The position numbers were made by a program, and so were the translations under genes. A DNA stretch of 64,000 nt from Dyadobacter diqingensis (GTDB lineage: Bacteria > Bacteroidota > Bacteroidia > Cytophagales > Spirosomataceae). Each line of letters opens with the position of its first letter. The stretch's first letter is position 1. Shown piece by piece: positions 20,401 to 28,179 of this stretch. Under the pieces are notes generated by a model that saw nothing but the letters and a program-made list of their open reading frames with translations, ran no database searches and was not told where the DNA came from. The stretch lies in assembly GCF_024220585.1 (NCBI RefSeq), contig NZ_JAMXKF010000002.1, positions 195,392 through 259,391 on the forward strand, given 5' to 3'.

Positions 20401-21492
20401 ACGAAGCTCCTGAGACGCAAAACCCAATATTCCTACACCCCAGGTTTTTTCCCCGGCCAGCTTGGCGGTCTCACGAATCAGCTCTTTTGCTTTTTCACCT
20501 TTCAGTAGCGACAAGGCAATAAACGGCAATGCGCCTGCCTCTGCCACGTGATTAGCAAATTCAGGTACGTCACTAACCCGCGTCATGGGGCCCTGCGCAA
20601 TAGGATAACGCATCCCCAGAGACCGGGCAAGCGCATTATTTTCTGAAATAGGATCAAGACTCTTGGCTTGTCTCAGGTGCCCGTATACCGATTCCCTGAT
20701 AGCGAATACAAGACTTGATACCTTTTTATATTTTTGATAAAGATCCGTCCCGATACAAACATCCTGTCCCAAAGGCAGATAACCTTTGTCCAGATCCGTT
20801 GAACCCAGCAATGGACGCAAATCTTCAAATGTCGGTTTTTCAGGAAGCGCAGGCGAATTCGGACGGCTCAGCACTCTGAACCCGTCGATGACGCGCGTTT
20901 CATTGCCATTAAGTTTTTCGCAAAGCGTTTTCAAACCCGCAGGTGCCTGGCATTCGGGAAACTGCAAAAGCTGGCTGTCTAAAACCACACCTCTGGCTCC
21001 CATTCCAATTACAGCAGCGGCACTGTGCACACCTATCCCACCCTGAACCCAGATGGGGATCCCGGAAACTTCTCTTGAAATTCGCTGAAATAATATAAAC
21101 GAAGAATCTGCACTTACTTTACCGGCAGCCTCATTCCCCTTAACAATAATTCCGTAGGCACCATCCTGCCTGGCAGCACGCGCTTCCTCAACACTGTGGA
21201 CCTGATATACAATTTTGACACTCTTACTCTTGAAAGGAAAAGTCAATCCATAAGGTACAATGGCTAATGTTATTTGATCGGATAAGTTTATATCAAAGAA
21301 ACCTGATTCGGATATGCAGATACCAAATTTAACCTTAGTTTTTTTGGACATCTCCCTAATCGCCTCAGCAGCTTCTTTCTGATCTCTACCCAGATGTATA
21401 ACCGGAAAAGCCTTTGCCTTGTGCAACGCCAGGGCAAGTTTTACATCAGGTTTCTCTATTGGAGTCAGACCAATAATTTCTAAGTTTTTCAT
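14458..21492 (-). CDS. Iterative PKS/PUFA-type synthase: NMO-NMO-KS-AT-ACP-ACP-KR
   Basis: A 2344-residue megasynthase. Residues about 1-215 and 285-570 are both nitronate-monooxygenase/PfaD-like flavin barrels; the second has the family motif GRECGGHVG and FFAGGIHDA, the first has GNEAAGKVS at the same place. Then: KS (about 645-1080; DAACASS with Cys about 832, EAHGTGTVVGD, GSVKTQIGHTK), AT (about 1185-1450; AGHSYGE, Ser about 1271; AFHSPIL), an MVQEYLNSVKYLVQAQ linker, two ACPs with LSIDSIKRMEI (Ser about 1689 and 1800), and a KR (about 2075-2340; GGAQGIT, FSSVASVYG, DYAAANS). Tandem DSIKR-type ACPs and a PfaD-like ER are hallmarks of polyunsaturated and secondary-lipid synthases. First gene of the operon; the long AT-rich spacer upstream must carry the promoter. 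Product unknown. Confidence 0.92.
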   Translation of the reverse strand: MKNLEIIGLTPIEKPDVKLALALHKAKAFPVIHLGRDQKEAAEAIREMSKKTKVKFGICISESGFFDINLSDQITLAIVPYGLTFPFKSKSVKIVYQVHSVEEARAARQDGAYGIIVKGNEAAGKVSADSSFILFQRISREVSGIPIWVQGGIGVHSAAAVIGMGARGVVLDSQLLQFPECQAPAGLKTLCEKLNGNETRVIDGFRVLSRPNSPALPEKPTFEDLRPLLGSTDLDKGYLPLGQDVCIGTDLYQKYKKVSSLVFAIRESVYGHLRQAKSLDPISENNALARSLGMRYPIAQGPMTRVSDVPEFANHVAEAGALPFIALSLLKGEKAKELIRETAKLAGEKTWGVGILGFASQELRDEQLAYIMEAKPPVVLIAGGRPSQAKPLEKLGIKTFLHVPSSVLLDMFLKEGAKRFVFEGRECGGHVGPLSSFVLWEKQINRLLQEEQPEQLEVFFAGGIHDAYSTALVSVMSAPLVAKGVKVGVLMGTAYLYTKEAVVSGAILPQFQSQAVVHTETILLETAPGHETRCFDSPFATYFNEEKERLLNQGLDKKEIWAELEKLNVGRLRIAAKGLERRGDDLIEIQSKDQLESGMYMIGQAAAMLDKVVTIAELHQEVADGNFRFIDQAVLPAIPKNKKGALNVAIVGMACIYPGARNIEEFWTNILAGKDLVTEVPDERWNKDLYYDPTSTNGSKSHSKWGGFIPKIDFDPLEFGIPPQSLAAIDPTQLLSLLVAKQALENAGYAENVNRENVSVIIGAEGGNDLANNYGFRALFTQIFGEMPKELDDALPKLTEDSFPGILANVISGRITNRLNLGGRNYSVDAACASSLAAIDLACQELILDKSDMVLAGGADLHNGINDYLMFSSTHALSRKGRCATFDAEADGIALGEGVAMLVLKREEDALRDGDTIYAVIKGVGGSSDGRSLGLTAPRKSGQVKALERAYEQAGVSPVELGLVEAHGTGTVVGDRTELSALTDMLLASGAIAGQTHLGSVKTQIGHTKCAAGLAGLIKATLAVYHGVKPPTINLSDPNAFYNAETSPFAFHTKAALWTDERRVAGISAFGFGGTNFHAVIENVSGNKPKQSVIKSWPAELLVFRGDSFDDIRSSLKSVASILETKTAALKDIAFSLSEYNKKPVQLAIVADHQADALNKIKLALGASEAKGIYPAKDLKGKVAFMFPGQGSQRVDMARALFVAFPAMRKLLKNNPAYQQILFPNAVFDDASLKNQKEKIKDTRLAQPLLGIVDLAIASLLRDFGINPDMVAGHSYGELPALCFANVFDEDQLVSLSEKRAKAILDAVENDKGAMIAVNCPEEQLTKIVSEVNQIYPVNHNSPQQWVLAGTTPAIEILIEKLKEQKISYKQLEVACAFHSPILAKSKGLYENALKDISFYTQTVPAWSNTSASVYPSDPDQIKERLTEHLIRPVRFSEQVQKMYENGARVFIEVGPGKVLTGLTKSILGKDELRLYTEDKDLDGISQLLNTFAAYLASGREIKLHKLFEDRDVKLLDLDRPELYRPSSSIWIVDGQMALPANGKLPSHGALPITTPLKLIQTSRQPEPVQASGNAELMVQEYLNSVKYLVQAQRDVILGYLGHAPAASAAMDLNGLQYNAPLDNTVRREPVVDVFAKQPEVYLPSPEAGTAKVKKDIKTLLMQVVSDKTGYPEEMLGLDMDLEADLSIDSIKRMEIIGELRNQLGGFDTSSKSEESIIEELASIKTMKLLLDWMAGHQQESEPAVENIPLSSLSVTQDGVIEGWSQERIKTVLLDAVSDKTGYPQEMLGLDMDLEADLSIDSIKRMEIIGELKDNIDGLIEIYNNKGEELVEKLASIKTLNGLINWIIDSLSDQKDSIEQITAGTGDEVVKVVLSEKISRLRFELTPLSAAGAKVENIAGKHFAVTDDKGQVAIAIKNLLEGKGAIVTIISENQSLESFDGLIILNIFASPVRPTIIESFELIKKLDFEKVKWVYTISDTQSLVSGDSDIKLLRHFQGYSGLLKSLDKEYDHTKCRLVSITSKLSSEEIAAVTLAEILNCDEPSEVIYDQKNRQILKLVPTQLPTGTKSDIVLDKKSVVLALGGAQGITSELLVHFSKDHACHYVLVGRSADPRETGDQQYAGLKTKEEIRKYLIRQGELKTPAEIEKLTEAIHKSNQILGTIASLEKYGCTVSYHALDLRDEKELSNLITQLYEQYGRIDGVIHGAGLLEDKLFHQKTVASFERVISTKVTPLRVLAEQLRSDVQFVILFSSVASVYGNRGQTDYAAANSVMDRYAWELKKKIKGKVISINWGPWKGTGMVSPSLEREYERRGIPLIPLHDGMETFVNELKYGTESQVLIMAE

Positions 21493-22150
21493 AACGTTCC
21501 AGCGAGAGTAATTTATTTCGTTTCGTTTTCATCTTTTTTATGTTCTATTGTGGTAGGTATGAAGACATGGTTAGTCTTTCTGTATCCGAAATATAAGGCA
21601 AAAAAATTTACCGAAAGAAAGTAATTCTACTTTTCTGTGAAATTTTTTCTACACTATTAATTTTAATTGTAGTATTTCTTTATAGAATTTAAATAATTTA
21701 CGCTACAAAAAATCACGACAAGTTTTTGTAGAATATTATAAATGAAGGATTTATCAACGCAGATGTAGCAGCAAGGCATGTGAACCTATGGAATTTATGG
21801 GCGAAACGGGAATAACTCTCCACAGCAGGTTACATCCAGCAAATACTTTGGCCAATAACGCGGTTATTTTTGACCTTCGTCGCATCAAGCTCAAAGATAA
21901 CCGAAACATAATGTGTAAAAAAAGCTGCTTAGTAAACGGCAGTGTAAAATAATATGCAGAGAGCATTGGAAAATGTAAAGAAAATTTAAAATGAGATCCG
22001 CCTCTTCAAAAATCCCCGGCAAGAACAATTAATTATCTCTATCAAATGATCGAATATCTCGCGCAGATTTTAACCAAAATACCTCAGGATATCAATAAAA
22101 ATATTTCTACAAATTGACATCGACATATACTACGAAACATTTCGATTTCG
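21493..22150. other. AT-rich upstream region of PKS operon
   Basis: No convincing gene. It contains several TTCTAC/GTAGAA-like hexamers and octamers (see the regulatory entry) and must include the promoter for the PKS operon. A 54-codon plus-strand frame, 21788-21952, begins MEFMGETGITLHSRL; it matches nothing I recognise and may be a decayed fragment. No clear Bacteroidota promoter was found; the nearest minus-strand match to TAnnTTTG is TATATTTC, about 90 bases upstream of the start. Confidence 0.4.
21625..21733. promoter_or_regulatory. Cluster of TTCTAC / TTGTAGAA motifs
   Basis: TTCTAC occurs at 21625-21630 and 21647-21652, TTGTAGTA at 21667-21674, CTACAA at 21703-21708 and TTGTAGAA at 21726-21733, all upstream of the PKS operon. 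Another TTCTACAA is at 22105-22112. The same octamer recurs upstream of two other genes. It could be a regulator site or just AT-rich coincidence. Confidence 0.22.
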
Positions 22151-22641
22151 GCACCTATTTTTGACGAACTGAAAGCACAACCCTGTTTTACAACCACCTC
22201 AAAGAAACTATACACATATTATTTTTTGACAACGCCGGGATTTAACGACAAAATTACCGGCGAAGGGACTTATCTTGTCAATACCACCACCGTTGTTATT
22301 ACTTTTACACCGGTTAATGGGTTTCAGAATACATCTACGGTTAAATATATCGTAAAAGATGGAAACGACCTGGAAACGAAGCGTCCATTGCTGTCAGCGT
22401 TAATTGCCCTCCGCCCGTTACGGCGATTTCATTCACGGCTACCAAAGCAGAAAAAAACTCAGTTTTGAACTGGTCAACGCCATCCGAAACGAACAGTGAT
22501 CATTTCGAGATTCAGCGTAGTATCGATGGGAAAGATTGGAACAAAATTGATGTTAAAGGATTACCGGCCGGTGTTTACATGGTGAAAATAACCCGTGCAA
22601 ACGGTTTGCGATCAACACAACAGGTGGTCATTGGAAAATAA
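22151..22641 (+). pseudogene. Remnant of a T9SS-exported cargo protein gene
   Basis: Two frames together encode a decayed surface-protein end. The first (open from before 22160 to 22468) reads TPGFNDKITGEGTYLVNTTT and VKYIVKDGNDL, an Ig-like/VCBS-type domain. At about 22370-22380 the sense passes to another frame: restoring one G in CTGGAAACGAAGCG would give D-L-G-N-E-A-S and continue into VNCPPPVTAISFTATK, NWSTPSETNSDHFEIQRSID and a C-terminal VYMVKITRANGLRSTQQVVI, the typical T9SS sorting end. A segment of roughly 50-60 residues found between these parts in intact relatives is also missing after DGKDWNKI. No start or signal peptide remains. It resembles the large surface-protein gene about 1.2 kb further on, so it is probably a degraded paralogue. 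Confidence 0.6.
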
Positions 22642-22682
22642 TCTGAATAAAATCAGGTGAAAGTCTGAGTTTGAAAATGTAA

Positions 22683-22720
22683 AAAATACCTCTCCGGAAT
22701 TCCCCGGCGGGATATTTTTT
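22683..22720 (+). terminator. Imperfect hairpin with U-tract after remnant
   Basis: An imperfect stem (AATACCTCTCCGG with CCGGCGGGATATT, a few mismatches) followed by TTTTTT, about 45 bases after the stop of the remnant. Plausible old terminator of that gene. Confidence 0.45.
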
Positions 22721-22921
22721 ATACATAAGTATCGGTTCAGTAATAACTTTCAGATGACGCTAATACAAGAACCGATCCCTGCGCGTAATACTGATTTTCA
22801 AAATAAAATGACGATTGCTGCTGCCTGCAAAACTCTGCCCAATAAACGCAACACAAAAACCGAATGAAGATTCGGAAAGGGAAAGATTAAAGGGTGATGC
22901 CTATTTTCTTAAAAAAGAAGA

Positions 22922-22958
22922 AGTAAATATCCCCGACAGGCGTCTGAGGATATTTATT
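22922..22958 (-). terminator. Hairpin terminator of small unknown gene
   Basis: A 9-bp perfect stem (TAAATATCC at 22924-22932, GGATATTTA at 22948-22956). On the minus strand it is followed by a pyrimidine-rich CTTCTTCTTTTTT. It sits about 45 bases after the minus-strand gene that ends at 23003. Confidence 0.55.
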
Positions 22959-23002
22959 TTACTACAATCCACAAATTACATCATTCTGATTTATCAAAAT
23001 GA

Positions 23003-23332
23003 TTACTCAAATTCTTTAGAGACCTTTTCACGCAGGTTAATAACGCGTGAAACAAGATTAGAACACTCCTGCTCCGACATCTGATCGATTGTATTGATCA
23101 CAGCACTGGCAATCACTTTACCATCCTGATCAATTTTTGGCCCCTTTTGTTTAATCTCCTCCGTAATAATCTGCCATTCCGGGCTTAACGCATCTGAAAA
23201 ATATTTTGGCGGAATAATGTTGAAATATCCTGCCTGCGCTTTTAGATGTTTCTTTGAAATAGGGATACTCGTAGTGAGGCTCTCAGCAAGCTTGGACAGC
23301 TCGATGTGAACAAAAATGTTTGACTTGTCCAT
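23003..23332 (-). CDS. Hypothetical protein, 109 residues
   Basis: I do not recognise the family. The protein starts MDKSNIFVHIELSKLAESL at an ATG, is soluble, without signal peptide or membrane segment, and ends in a charged, probably helical stretch (SNLVSRVINLREKVSKEFE). The middle holds ALSPEWQIITEEIKQKGPKI. A good hairpin terminator lies directly downstream, and a 530-base spacer separates it from the divergent surface-protein gene, which supports it being a real, separately transcribed gene. No function is proposed. Confidence 0.55.
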   Translation of the reverse strand: MDKSNIFVHIELSKLAESLTTSIPISKKHLKAQAGYFNIIPPKYFSDALSPEWQIITEEIKQKGPKIDQDGKVIASAVINTIDQMSEQECSNLVSRVINLREKVSKEFE

Positions 23333-23864
23333 AGAATGTGTATCATCATGAGGTTTACGGTATCATAAAAATACGAATAAATATTACACTCACTAGACAA
23401 CAAGTAGCATTTATTTTACATCATTATTTTTTCTAAAAACATCCGGATTAAGTACAATGATACTTGTTGTTTCTCAATGATAGGACAAAAACAATGCAAT
23501 ACAATTCAATCAATTGAAAAACAGCATATAACAATAATACAACCCGTTTAAACAATAGTACATTTTAAAGATTTTTTACAGTTTTTACAACACCCAAATC
23601 TCTACTGAGCCTGACAAATAAAAATGCCACGTAGTACAGAGATAATTCTACAAAACGGATTTAGGTATTCTACAATTTACCTTCCAGATAAGTCGCAGAT
23701 TTGACACATTGATCTATTCGACAGATAAATAATATCTACTGGAAACGATCGGCTTATTACTTACCAAAAATCACTTCACTTTTTAAACCACTCAATTATC
23801 TCCCCATGCCAGAGCAGGCCTCACAAATTACGCGCATTACCCATCAAACCATCAGTTCTCAATT
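23333..23864. other. Divergent intergenic region, AT-rich
   Basis: No gene seen. It separates the minus-strand small gene from the plus-strand surface-protein gene, so it must hold two promoters. It contains paired TTCTACAA octamers (own entry) and several direct runs such as ACAATA/ACAAC. No TAnnTTTG/TTG pair with proper spacing was found. Confidence 0.4.
23646..23675. promoter_or_regulatory. Two TTCTACAA direct repeats, 22-base period
   Basis: Exact TTCTACAA at 23646-23653 and 23668-23675, separated by two helical turns on the same face, about 190-220 bases before the start of the 1406-residue surface protein. Such spacing suits a dimeric or cooperative regulator. The motif also occurs upstream of the PKS operon and of the esterase-GH5 gene. 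No regulator gene is identified. Confidence 0.28.
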
Positions 23865-26800
23865 ATGAAGAAAGTACTACTGTTACACCTTTTTCTTTTT
23901 CTATCGCTTGTCTCTCATGCGCAATATCAGGATCACATCTGGTACTTTGGAAACTCCCCTTCCGGCGGTCTGAATTTTGACAATACAACAAATCAGGCAA
24001 GTGCCCTCAACAACCATTACACCCCCTTTGGTGCCGAAGGATGTTTTGTCGCAACCAATCCAACAACCGGTGAATTGATGTTTTATACATCGGGCAATAC
24101 GATTGTCAACAAGAATCACGTTCCGATGCAAAACGGGGACCTGGTTTTTCCGGCACCTGCACCGATCGTACAACCCAACGGGGGCATTTTTAACACCAGT
24201 GTAAACGGAGCACAAAGTGTTGCGGTTATCGAAAAACCAAATGCACTGGCAACCGGAAATTGCGGAAAATTCCTCTATTTTATCAATGACGCTAATGAAT
24301 ACGGCGGATCAGCAAAACCGGGATCCATATACATTGGTGAGATTGATATGAATGCCAATGGCGGCTTAGGTGCGGTGACACAGCAGCCTGTCCGGATTCT
24401 TAACAATGCCTTTACTGAGTCAATGTATGTTGTTGCCCGACCAGACAATCAGGGAGCGTGGCTCATCCTGAATAGCGTTCTGACCAACCGGATGGAAGTA
24501 TATGCAGTTTCAGCAACAGGAACCCTAAATACCACGCCAGTTTCCACTTACACGCTGCCAGGCGTTGACTGGCCGACGGTATGGACTGCTTCCGGCAATC
24601 TCTATTACTGGCTGCTCGGCTCTATGGCTTACAATCAAAAAACAGGAAAATTTGCCATGAGCATGAGTTATGGTAATGGCTACAATCTTTACATATCTGA
24701 TTTTAACAGCACTACGGGCGTGCTTTCAGGAACAACAAATCCTGTCAGGTTTGCACCGCCAAATATTTTCATGGCTTATAGTACTGAATTCTCACCCAGT
24801 GGAAAATGGCTGTATTTTTCGGTCAATTCTGCCTCTTCGGTACCAGCCACGGGCGCGCTTCGGGCATTTAATATGCAAACCAATACAGACATTGGTAACA
24901 TCAATGGTGCTGGCAACGGATGGGCAAGTCTGCCTTTTATAGGTTTAAAAGCCGGGCCGGATGGTAGATTATGGGTCAATACAAATAACTACGGGACCGA
25001 CGTGGCTCCTGCCCGCGCCGTCCGCTCGACTTTCAATATTGAGAATCCGGTGGTAGATGGCTTCGAAAGTTTCCCGCTAGCTGCCAACACGCTGAGTTAT
25101 CGTTTCCCCGATTTCTTATCATTAACACCATCCCCGGTTGCAGCCAATGATCAGGCTTCTGCAATCACCAATTGCAGACAAACGACGGTCTCAACATCGG
25201 TGCTTACCAATGATGTAAATCCAGGTTCGGGAACACTATATGTCGATCAAATCATCGGCACACCCGCGCATGGAACCGCACAACTGGTTGGTGGCCAGAT
25301 TGTATACACTCTGACCGACCTTGCTTTTGTTGGAAATGACGAAGTGAGCTACCTAGTAAGAAGTGATGCAAGCTGCCTGGCACCGGGTACCATTGCCAAA
25401 CTGACCATTCCTGTTAGTGCCTGCGCATCATTATTATCGACGATCACAATCGCCAAAAAATCTCAATCCGAAACCGGACAAACCTTTGGGTTTACCTCTT
25501 CAATTCCCGGTGCAAGTGTTTTTAATCTGACCGATCATGCATCTTATATTCCCGTGCAGGATATTGGCGTCGGAGCAAACAATACCGTCTGGGTTACCAC
25601 CGGAACAGGAGATAGCCCTGTTTACTATCGTACCGCCGGAAATACGGCCTGGACAGCCGCTCCGGGATCAGGAACCAGAATCGATTCCGACATCAATGGA
25701 ACTGCTTATCTTGTTAATTCCGCCGGGCAATTGTTTACTTCTTCCGGTAGTACTTTCACAGCGATGCCAGCCGGAAATGTCAGAGATGTGGGTGTATCCG
25801 CCGGAGCTCCACAGGTACTCTGGGTGCTTGCCGGAACGGTTTCTGCACCTTCACTATACGGCTATAACGGAACAAGTTTTGTCCCCGCCACGCCTGCCGT
25901 GACAGGAAAAAGTCTGGATGTAGCACCCGATGGAACAGTCTGGGTAGTTGGCGCCGGTGGTGTTGGCATGTACCATTATTCTCTGAACATTGTTACCGCT
26001 ACCCTTTTACAAGTGTATCCGGGCAACTGGAGTGATGTTTCGGTCGCAGCCGACGGAACTGTCTGGGGTATATCAGATTCGGGAGTTCTTGCCAGACTCA
26101 CCGGTGGCTCCTTCGTGATTGACCCGAATTCCGGTAGTTTTGGTTCTTCCATTTCAGCAGGATCAGACGGAGATACGCCATATGTGACCTATGCCGGACG
26201 TCTGTTTCAGCGAAATGAGAATGATTCCTTTATAGACGATCACACCATTAATATTACTAACGATAATACGGTTACATACAACGTAATTCCAGGCACTTAT
26301 ACCATTACAGAGGACGCTCCGCCGGCACCCTGGCAGCTCACCGACATTGTTACAGCCAGTGGCAGCGTAGTTTCCAAAGATGTCACATCCCGCACCATAA
26401 CCATTACCGTTACAGCTGATCAAACAGCCTATGTAGAATTTGATAATGCGAACATCATATCCAATGTCGTATCTAATACCTGTGGATCTCCATACATCGA
26501 AGACTTCGGTGCTGCGGGTACCACTACGCCGCAAATTGGACCTCCATTGCCAAACGGATACACTGCTTATCATGCAAATGGGTCCGCTGCCGGTGCGACG
26601 ATGATATCCAACGATGCCGCAAGCGCCGGATGGCCATTTACCGGTCCGGATCATACACCCAATGACATTGGCGGATATTCATTGCTGATCAATGGTGGTT
26701 TTGGCCAGGATGAGTTCTTCCGTCGCCGTTTCTCCGGATTAATTCCCGGCGTTACTTACTTCTTGTCGATGTATGCAACCAGTTTGAGTGATGCGCCCGT

Positions 26801-28085
26801 TAAGCCAAACATTGTCATGGAGGCCCGTCAGACAAACGGCACATTACTGACATCCTTTACAAGCGGAGATATAGCTTATAGCGGCGTGAGCTGGAACAAA
26901 TATCAGCTGGAAGTTACTGCTGATGCATCCGGTACTATTGATTTTATCGTCCGGAATAATCAACAAACTGTCGGTATTAACGGAAATGATATCGCGATAG
27001 ACGACATTTCGATAGGCGTTTCTTGTGATTATGGTGATGCACCTGACAGTTATTCAACAACAACATCAGCCAACGGACCTTCGCATAAAGAAACAGCCTT
27101 ATTAAAACTGGGTGGTATTGTAGACGGAGAGACCGACGGATTGCCCACAGCAGATGCCAAGGGAGATGACGGTGTAAGCTCTTCGGACGAAGACGGAATT
27201 TCCACATTCCCGACCATTACGGGTGGCGCGGCCACTGCCATTACCAACTATACAGTCAATGTAAATGTCACAAACGGCATTGGAGCAACGGCTAATCTTT
27301 GCGGCTGGATTGACTGGAATAGTAACGGAACTTTTGAATCGAGCGAAGGAGTTTGCACCACAGTAGCCAACGGCGTCGCGACAGCGCCCCTGACATGGTC
27401 AGCTGCGACACTTGCCGGCATTGCAGGAACAACCGGCGTTTATGCGCGTTTCCGAATTACAACCGACGTACTGACCAGCGGTAATCCTGCGGGCTCAGCT
27501 TCCAATGGAGAAGTAGAAGATTATTTCATTACTTTCCAGACGCCAATGCCTGTGACACTGGTTTCGTTTACGGCTGAAAGATCAGAGTCAGGTGCTTTGC
27601 TAAACTGGATTACAACGCAGGAAACAAACAGCGACCACTTTGAAATTCAACGTAGTGCGGATGGCAAAAACTGGTTTGGAATTGGCCGCGTTGACGCAAA
27701 AGGAGAAAGTAAAGTTAACCAGACTTATTCTTACAGGGACCAATCAGCAAGCTTACCAAACGGCGAACAACTTTACCGATTGAAAATGATCGACCGGGAC
27801 GGAACGTTCGCGTATAGCCGAATCAGAAGTGTTAAATTTGACACCGGTTTCGAAACAAGTATTTTCCCAAATCCGGTTGACGACAAATTAAACTTAAAAG
27901 TATCTGATTGGAAACAGGTTAAAAAAGTAAGCATTGTCAACACCTCCGGGCTGGAAGTTTACAACTCCGGAATTCTTTTGTCGGATACAGTAAGCATGAA
28001 AAATCTTGCTTCGGGCGTATACATCGTTAGCATTACCCGCACGGATGGGTCTGTGCAAATACACAAGGTAGTTCATATCAAATAG
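23865..28085 (+). CDS. Large T9SS-exported multidomain surface protein
   Basis: 1406 residues with a Sec signal peptide (MKKVLLLHLFLFLSLVSHAQ). N-terminal part (about 20-420) starts YQDHIWYFGN and reads like the beta-propeller module found in Bacteroidota surface proteins (EGCFVATNPTTGELMFYTSG). Then an Ig/cadherin-like domain (about 425-515), a tectonin-like propeller (about 560-790; repeats such as VGANNTVWVTTG, VAPDGTVWVVGAGG, VAADGTVWGI), a lectin-like sandwich (about 870-1050), a GEVED domain (about 1053-1225; CDYGDAPDSY and NGEVEDYF), and a T9SS C-terminal sorting region ending IVSITRTDGSVQIHKVVHIK. Probably cell-surface attached or secreted, perhaps in adhesion or recognition. It is monocistronic between a long spacer and a strong terminator. 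No catalytic domain is visible. Confidence 0.9.
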   Translation: MKKVLLLHLFLFLSLVSHAQYQDHIWYFGNSPSGGLNFDNTTNQASALNNHYTPFGAEGCFVATNPTTGELMFYTSGNTIVNKNHVPMQNGDLVFPAPAPIVQPNGGIFNTSVNGAQSVAVIEKPNALATGNCGKFLYFINDANEYGGSAKPGSIYIGEIDMNANGGLGAVTQQPVRILNNAFTESMYVVARPDNQGAWLILNSVLTNRMEVYAVSATGTLNTTPVSTYTLPGVDWPTVWTASGNLYYWLLGSMAYNQKTGKFAMSMSYGNGYNLYISDFNSTTGVLSGTTNPVRFAPPNIFMAYSTEFSPSGKWLYFSVNSASSVPATGALRAFNMQTNTDIGNINGAGNGWASLPFIGLKAGPDGRLWVNTNNYGTDVAPARAVRSTFNIENPVVDGFESFPLAANTLSYRFPDFLSLTPSPVAANDQASAITNCRQTTVSTSVLTNDVNPGSGTLYVDQIIGTPAHGTAQLVGGQIVYTLTDLAFVGNDEVSYLVRSDASCLAPGTIAKLTIPVSACASLLSTITIAKKSQSETGQTFGFTSSIPGASVFNLTDHASYIPVQDIGVGANNTVWVTTGTGDSPVYYRTAGNTAWTAAPGSGTRIDSDINGTAYLVNSAGQLFTSSGSTFTAMPAGNVRDVGVSAGAPQVLWVLAGTVSAPSLYGYNGTSFVPATPAVTGKSLDVAPDGTVWVVGAGGVGMYHYSLNIVTATLLQVYPGNWSDVSVAADGTVWGISDSGVLARLTGGSFVIDPNSGSFGSSISAGSDGDTPYVTYAGRLFQRNENDSFIDDHTINITNDNTVTYNVIPGTYTITEDAPPAPWQLTDIVTASGSVVSKDVTSRTITITVTADQTAYVEFDNANIISNVVSNTCGSPYIEDFGAAGTTTPQIGPPLPNGYTAYHANGSAAGATMISNDAASAGWPFTGPDHTPNDIGGYSLLINGGFGQDEFFRRRFSGLIPGVTYFLSMYATSLSDAPVKPNIVMEARQTNGTLLTSFTSGDIAYSGVSWNKYQLEVTADASGTIDFIVRNNQQTVGINGNDIAIDDISIGVSCDYGDAPDSYSTTTSANGPSHKETALLKLGGIVDGETDGLPTADAKGDDGVSSSDEDGISTFPTITGGAATAITNYTVNVNVTNGIGATANLCGWIDWNSNGTFESSEGVCTTVANGVATAPLTWSAATLAGIAGTTGVYARFRITTDVLTSGNPAGSASNGEVEDYFITFQTPMPVTLVSFTAERSESGALLNWITTQETNSDHFEIQRSADGKNWFGIGRVDAKGESKVNQTYSYRDQSASLPNGEQLYRLKMIDRDGTFAYSRIRSVKFDTGFETSIFPNPVDDKLNLKVSDWKQVKKVSIVNTSGLEVYNSGILLSDTVSMKNLASGVYIVSITRTDGSVQIHKVVHIK

Positions 28086-28101
28086 ATCCGTAATTGCAAA
28101 A

Positions 28102-28141
28102 AGAATCAGCTCTCTAACACCGAGAGCTGATTCTTCTTTTT
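28102..28141. terminator. Bidirectional terminator, 13-bp perfect stem
   Basis: AGAATCAGCTCTC pairs perfectly with GAGAGCTGATTCT across a 7-base loop. TTCTTTTT follows on the plus strand and CTTTTTGC on the minus strand. It lies between convergent genes and can serve both. Confidence 0.9.
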
Positions 28142-28179
28142 CCGGTTTTCGCACGTATTTATAAAAAACAATCTGTCAA

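Noticed and set aside
10123..21492. Enediyne PKS
   Set aside because: The terminal PPTase and polyketide-type DH are alike, but the domains are split over two proteins, ACPs are tandem, flavin ER-like domains are present and no enediyne accessory genes are nearby.
2654..21492. Flexirubin/aryl-polyene cluster
   Set aside because: Those clusters use discrete type II KS/CLF genes and aromatic starter enzymes; none is present here.
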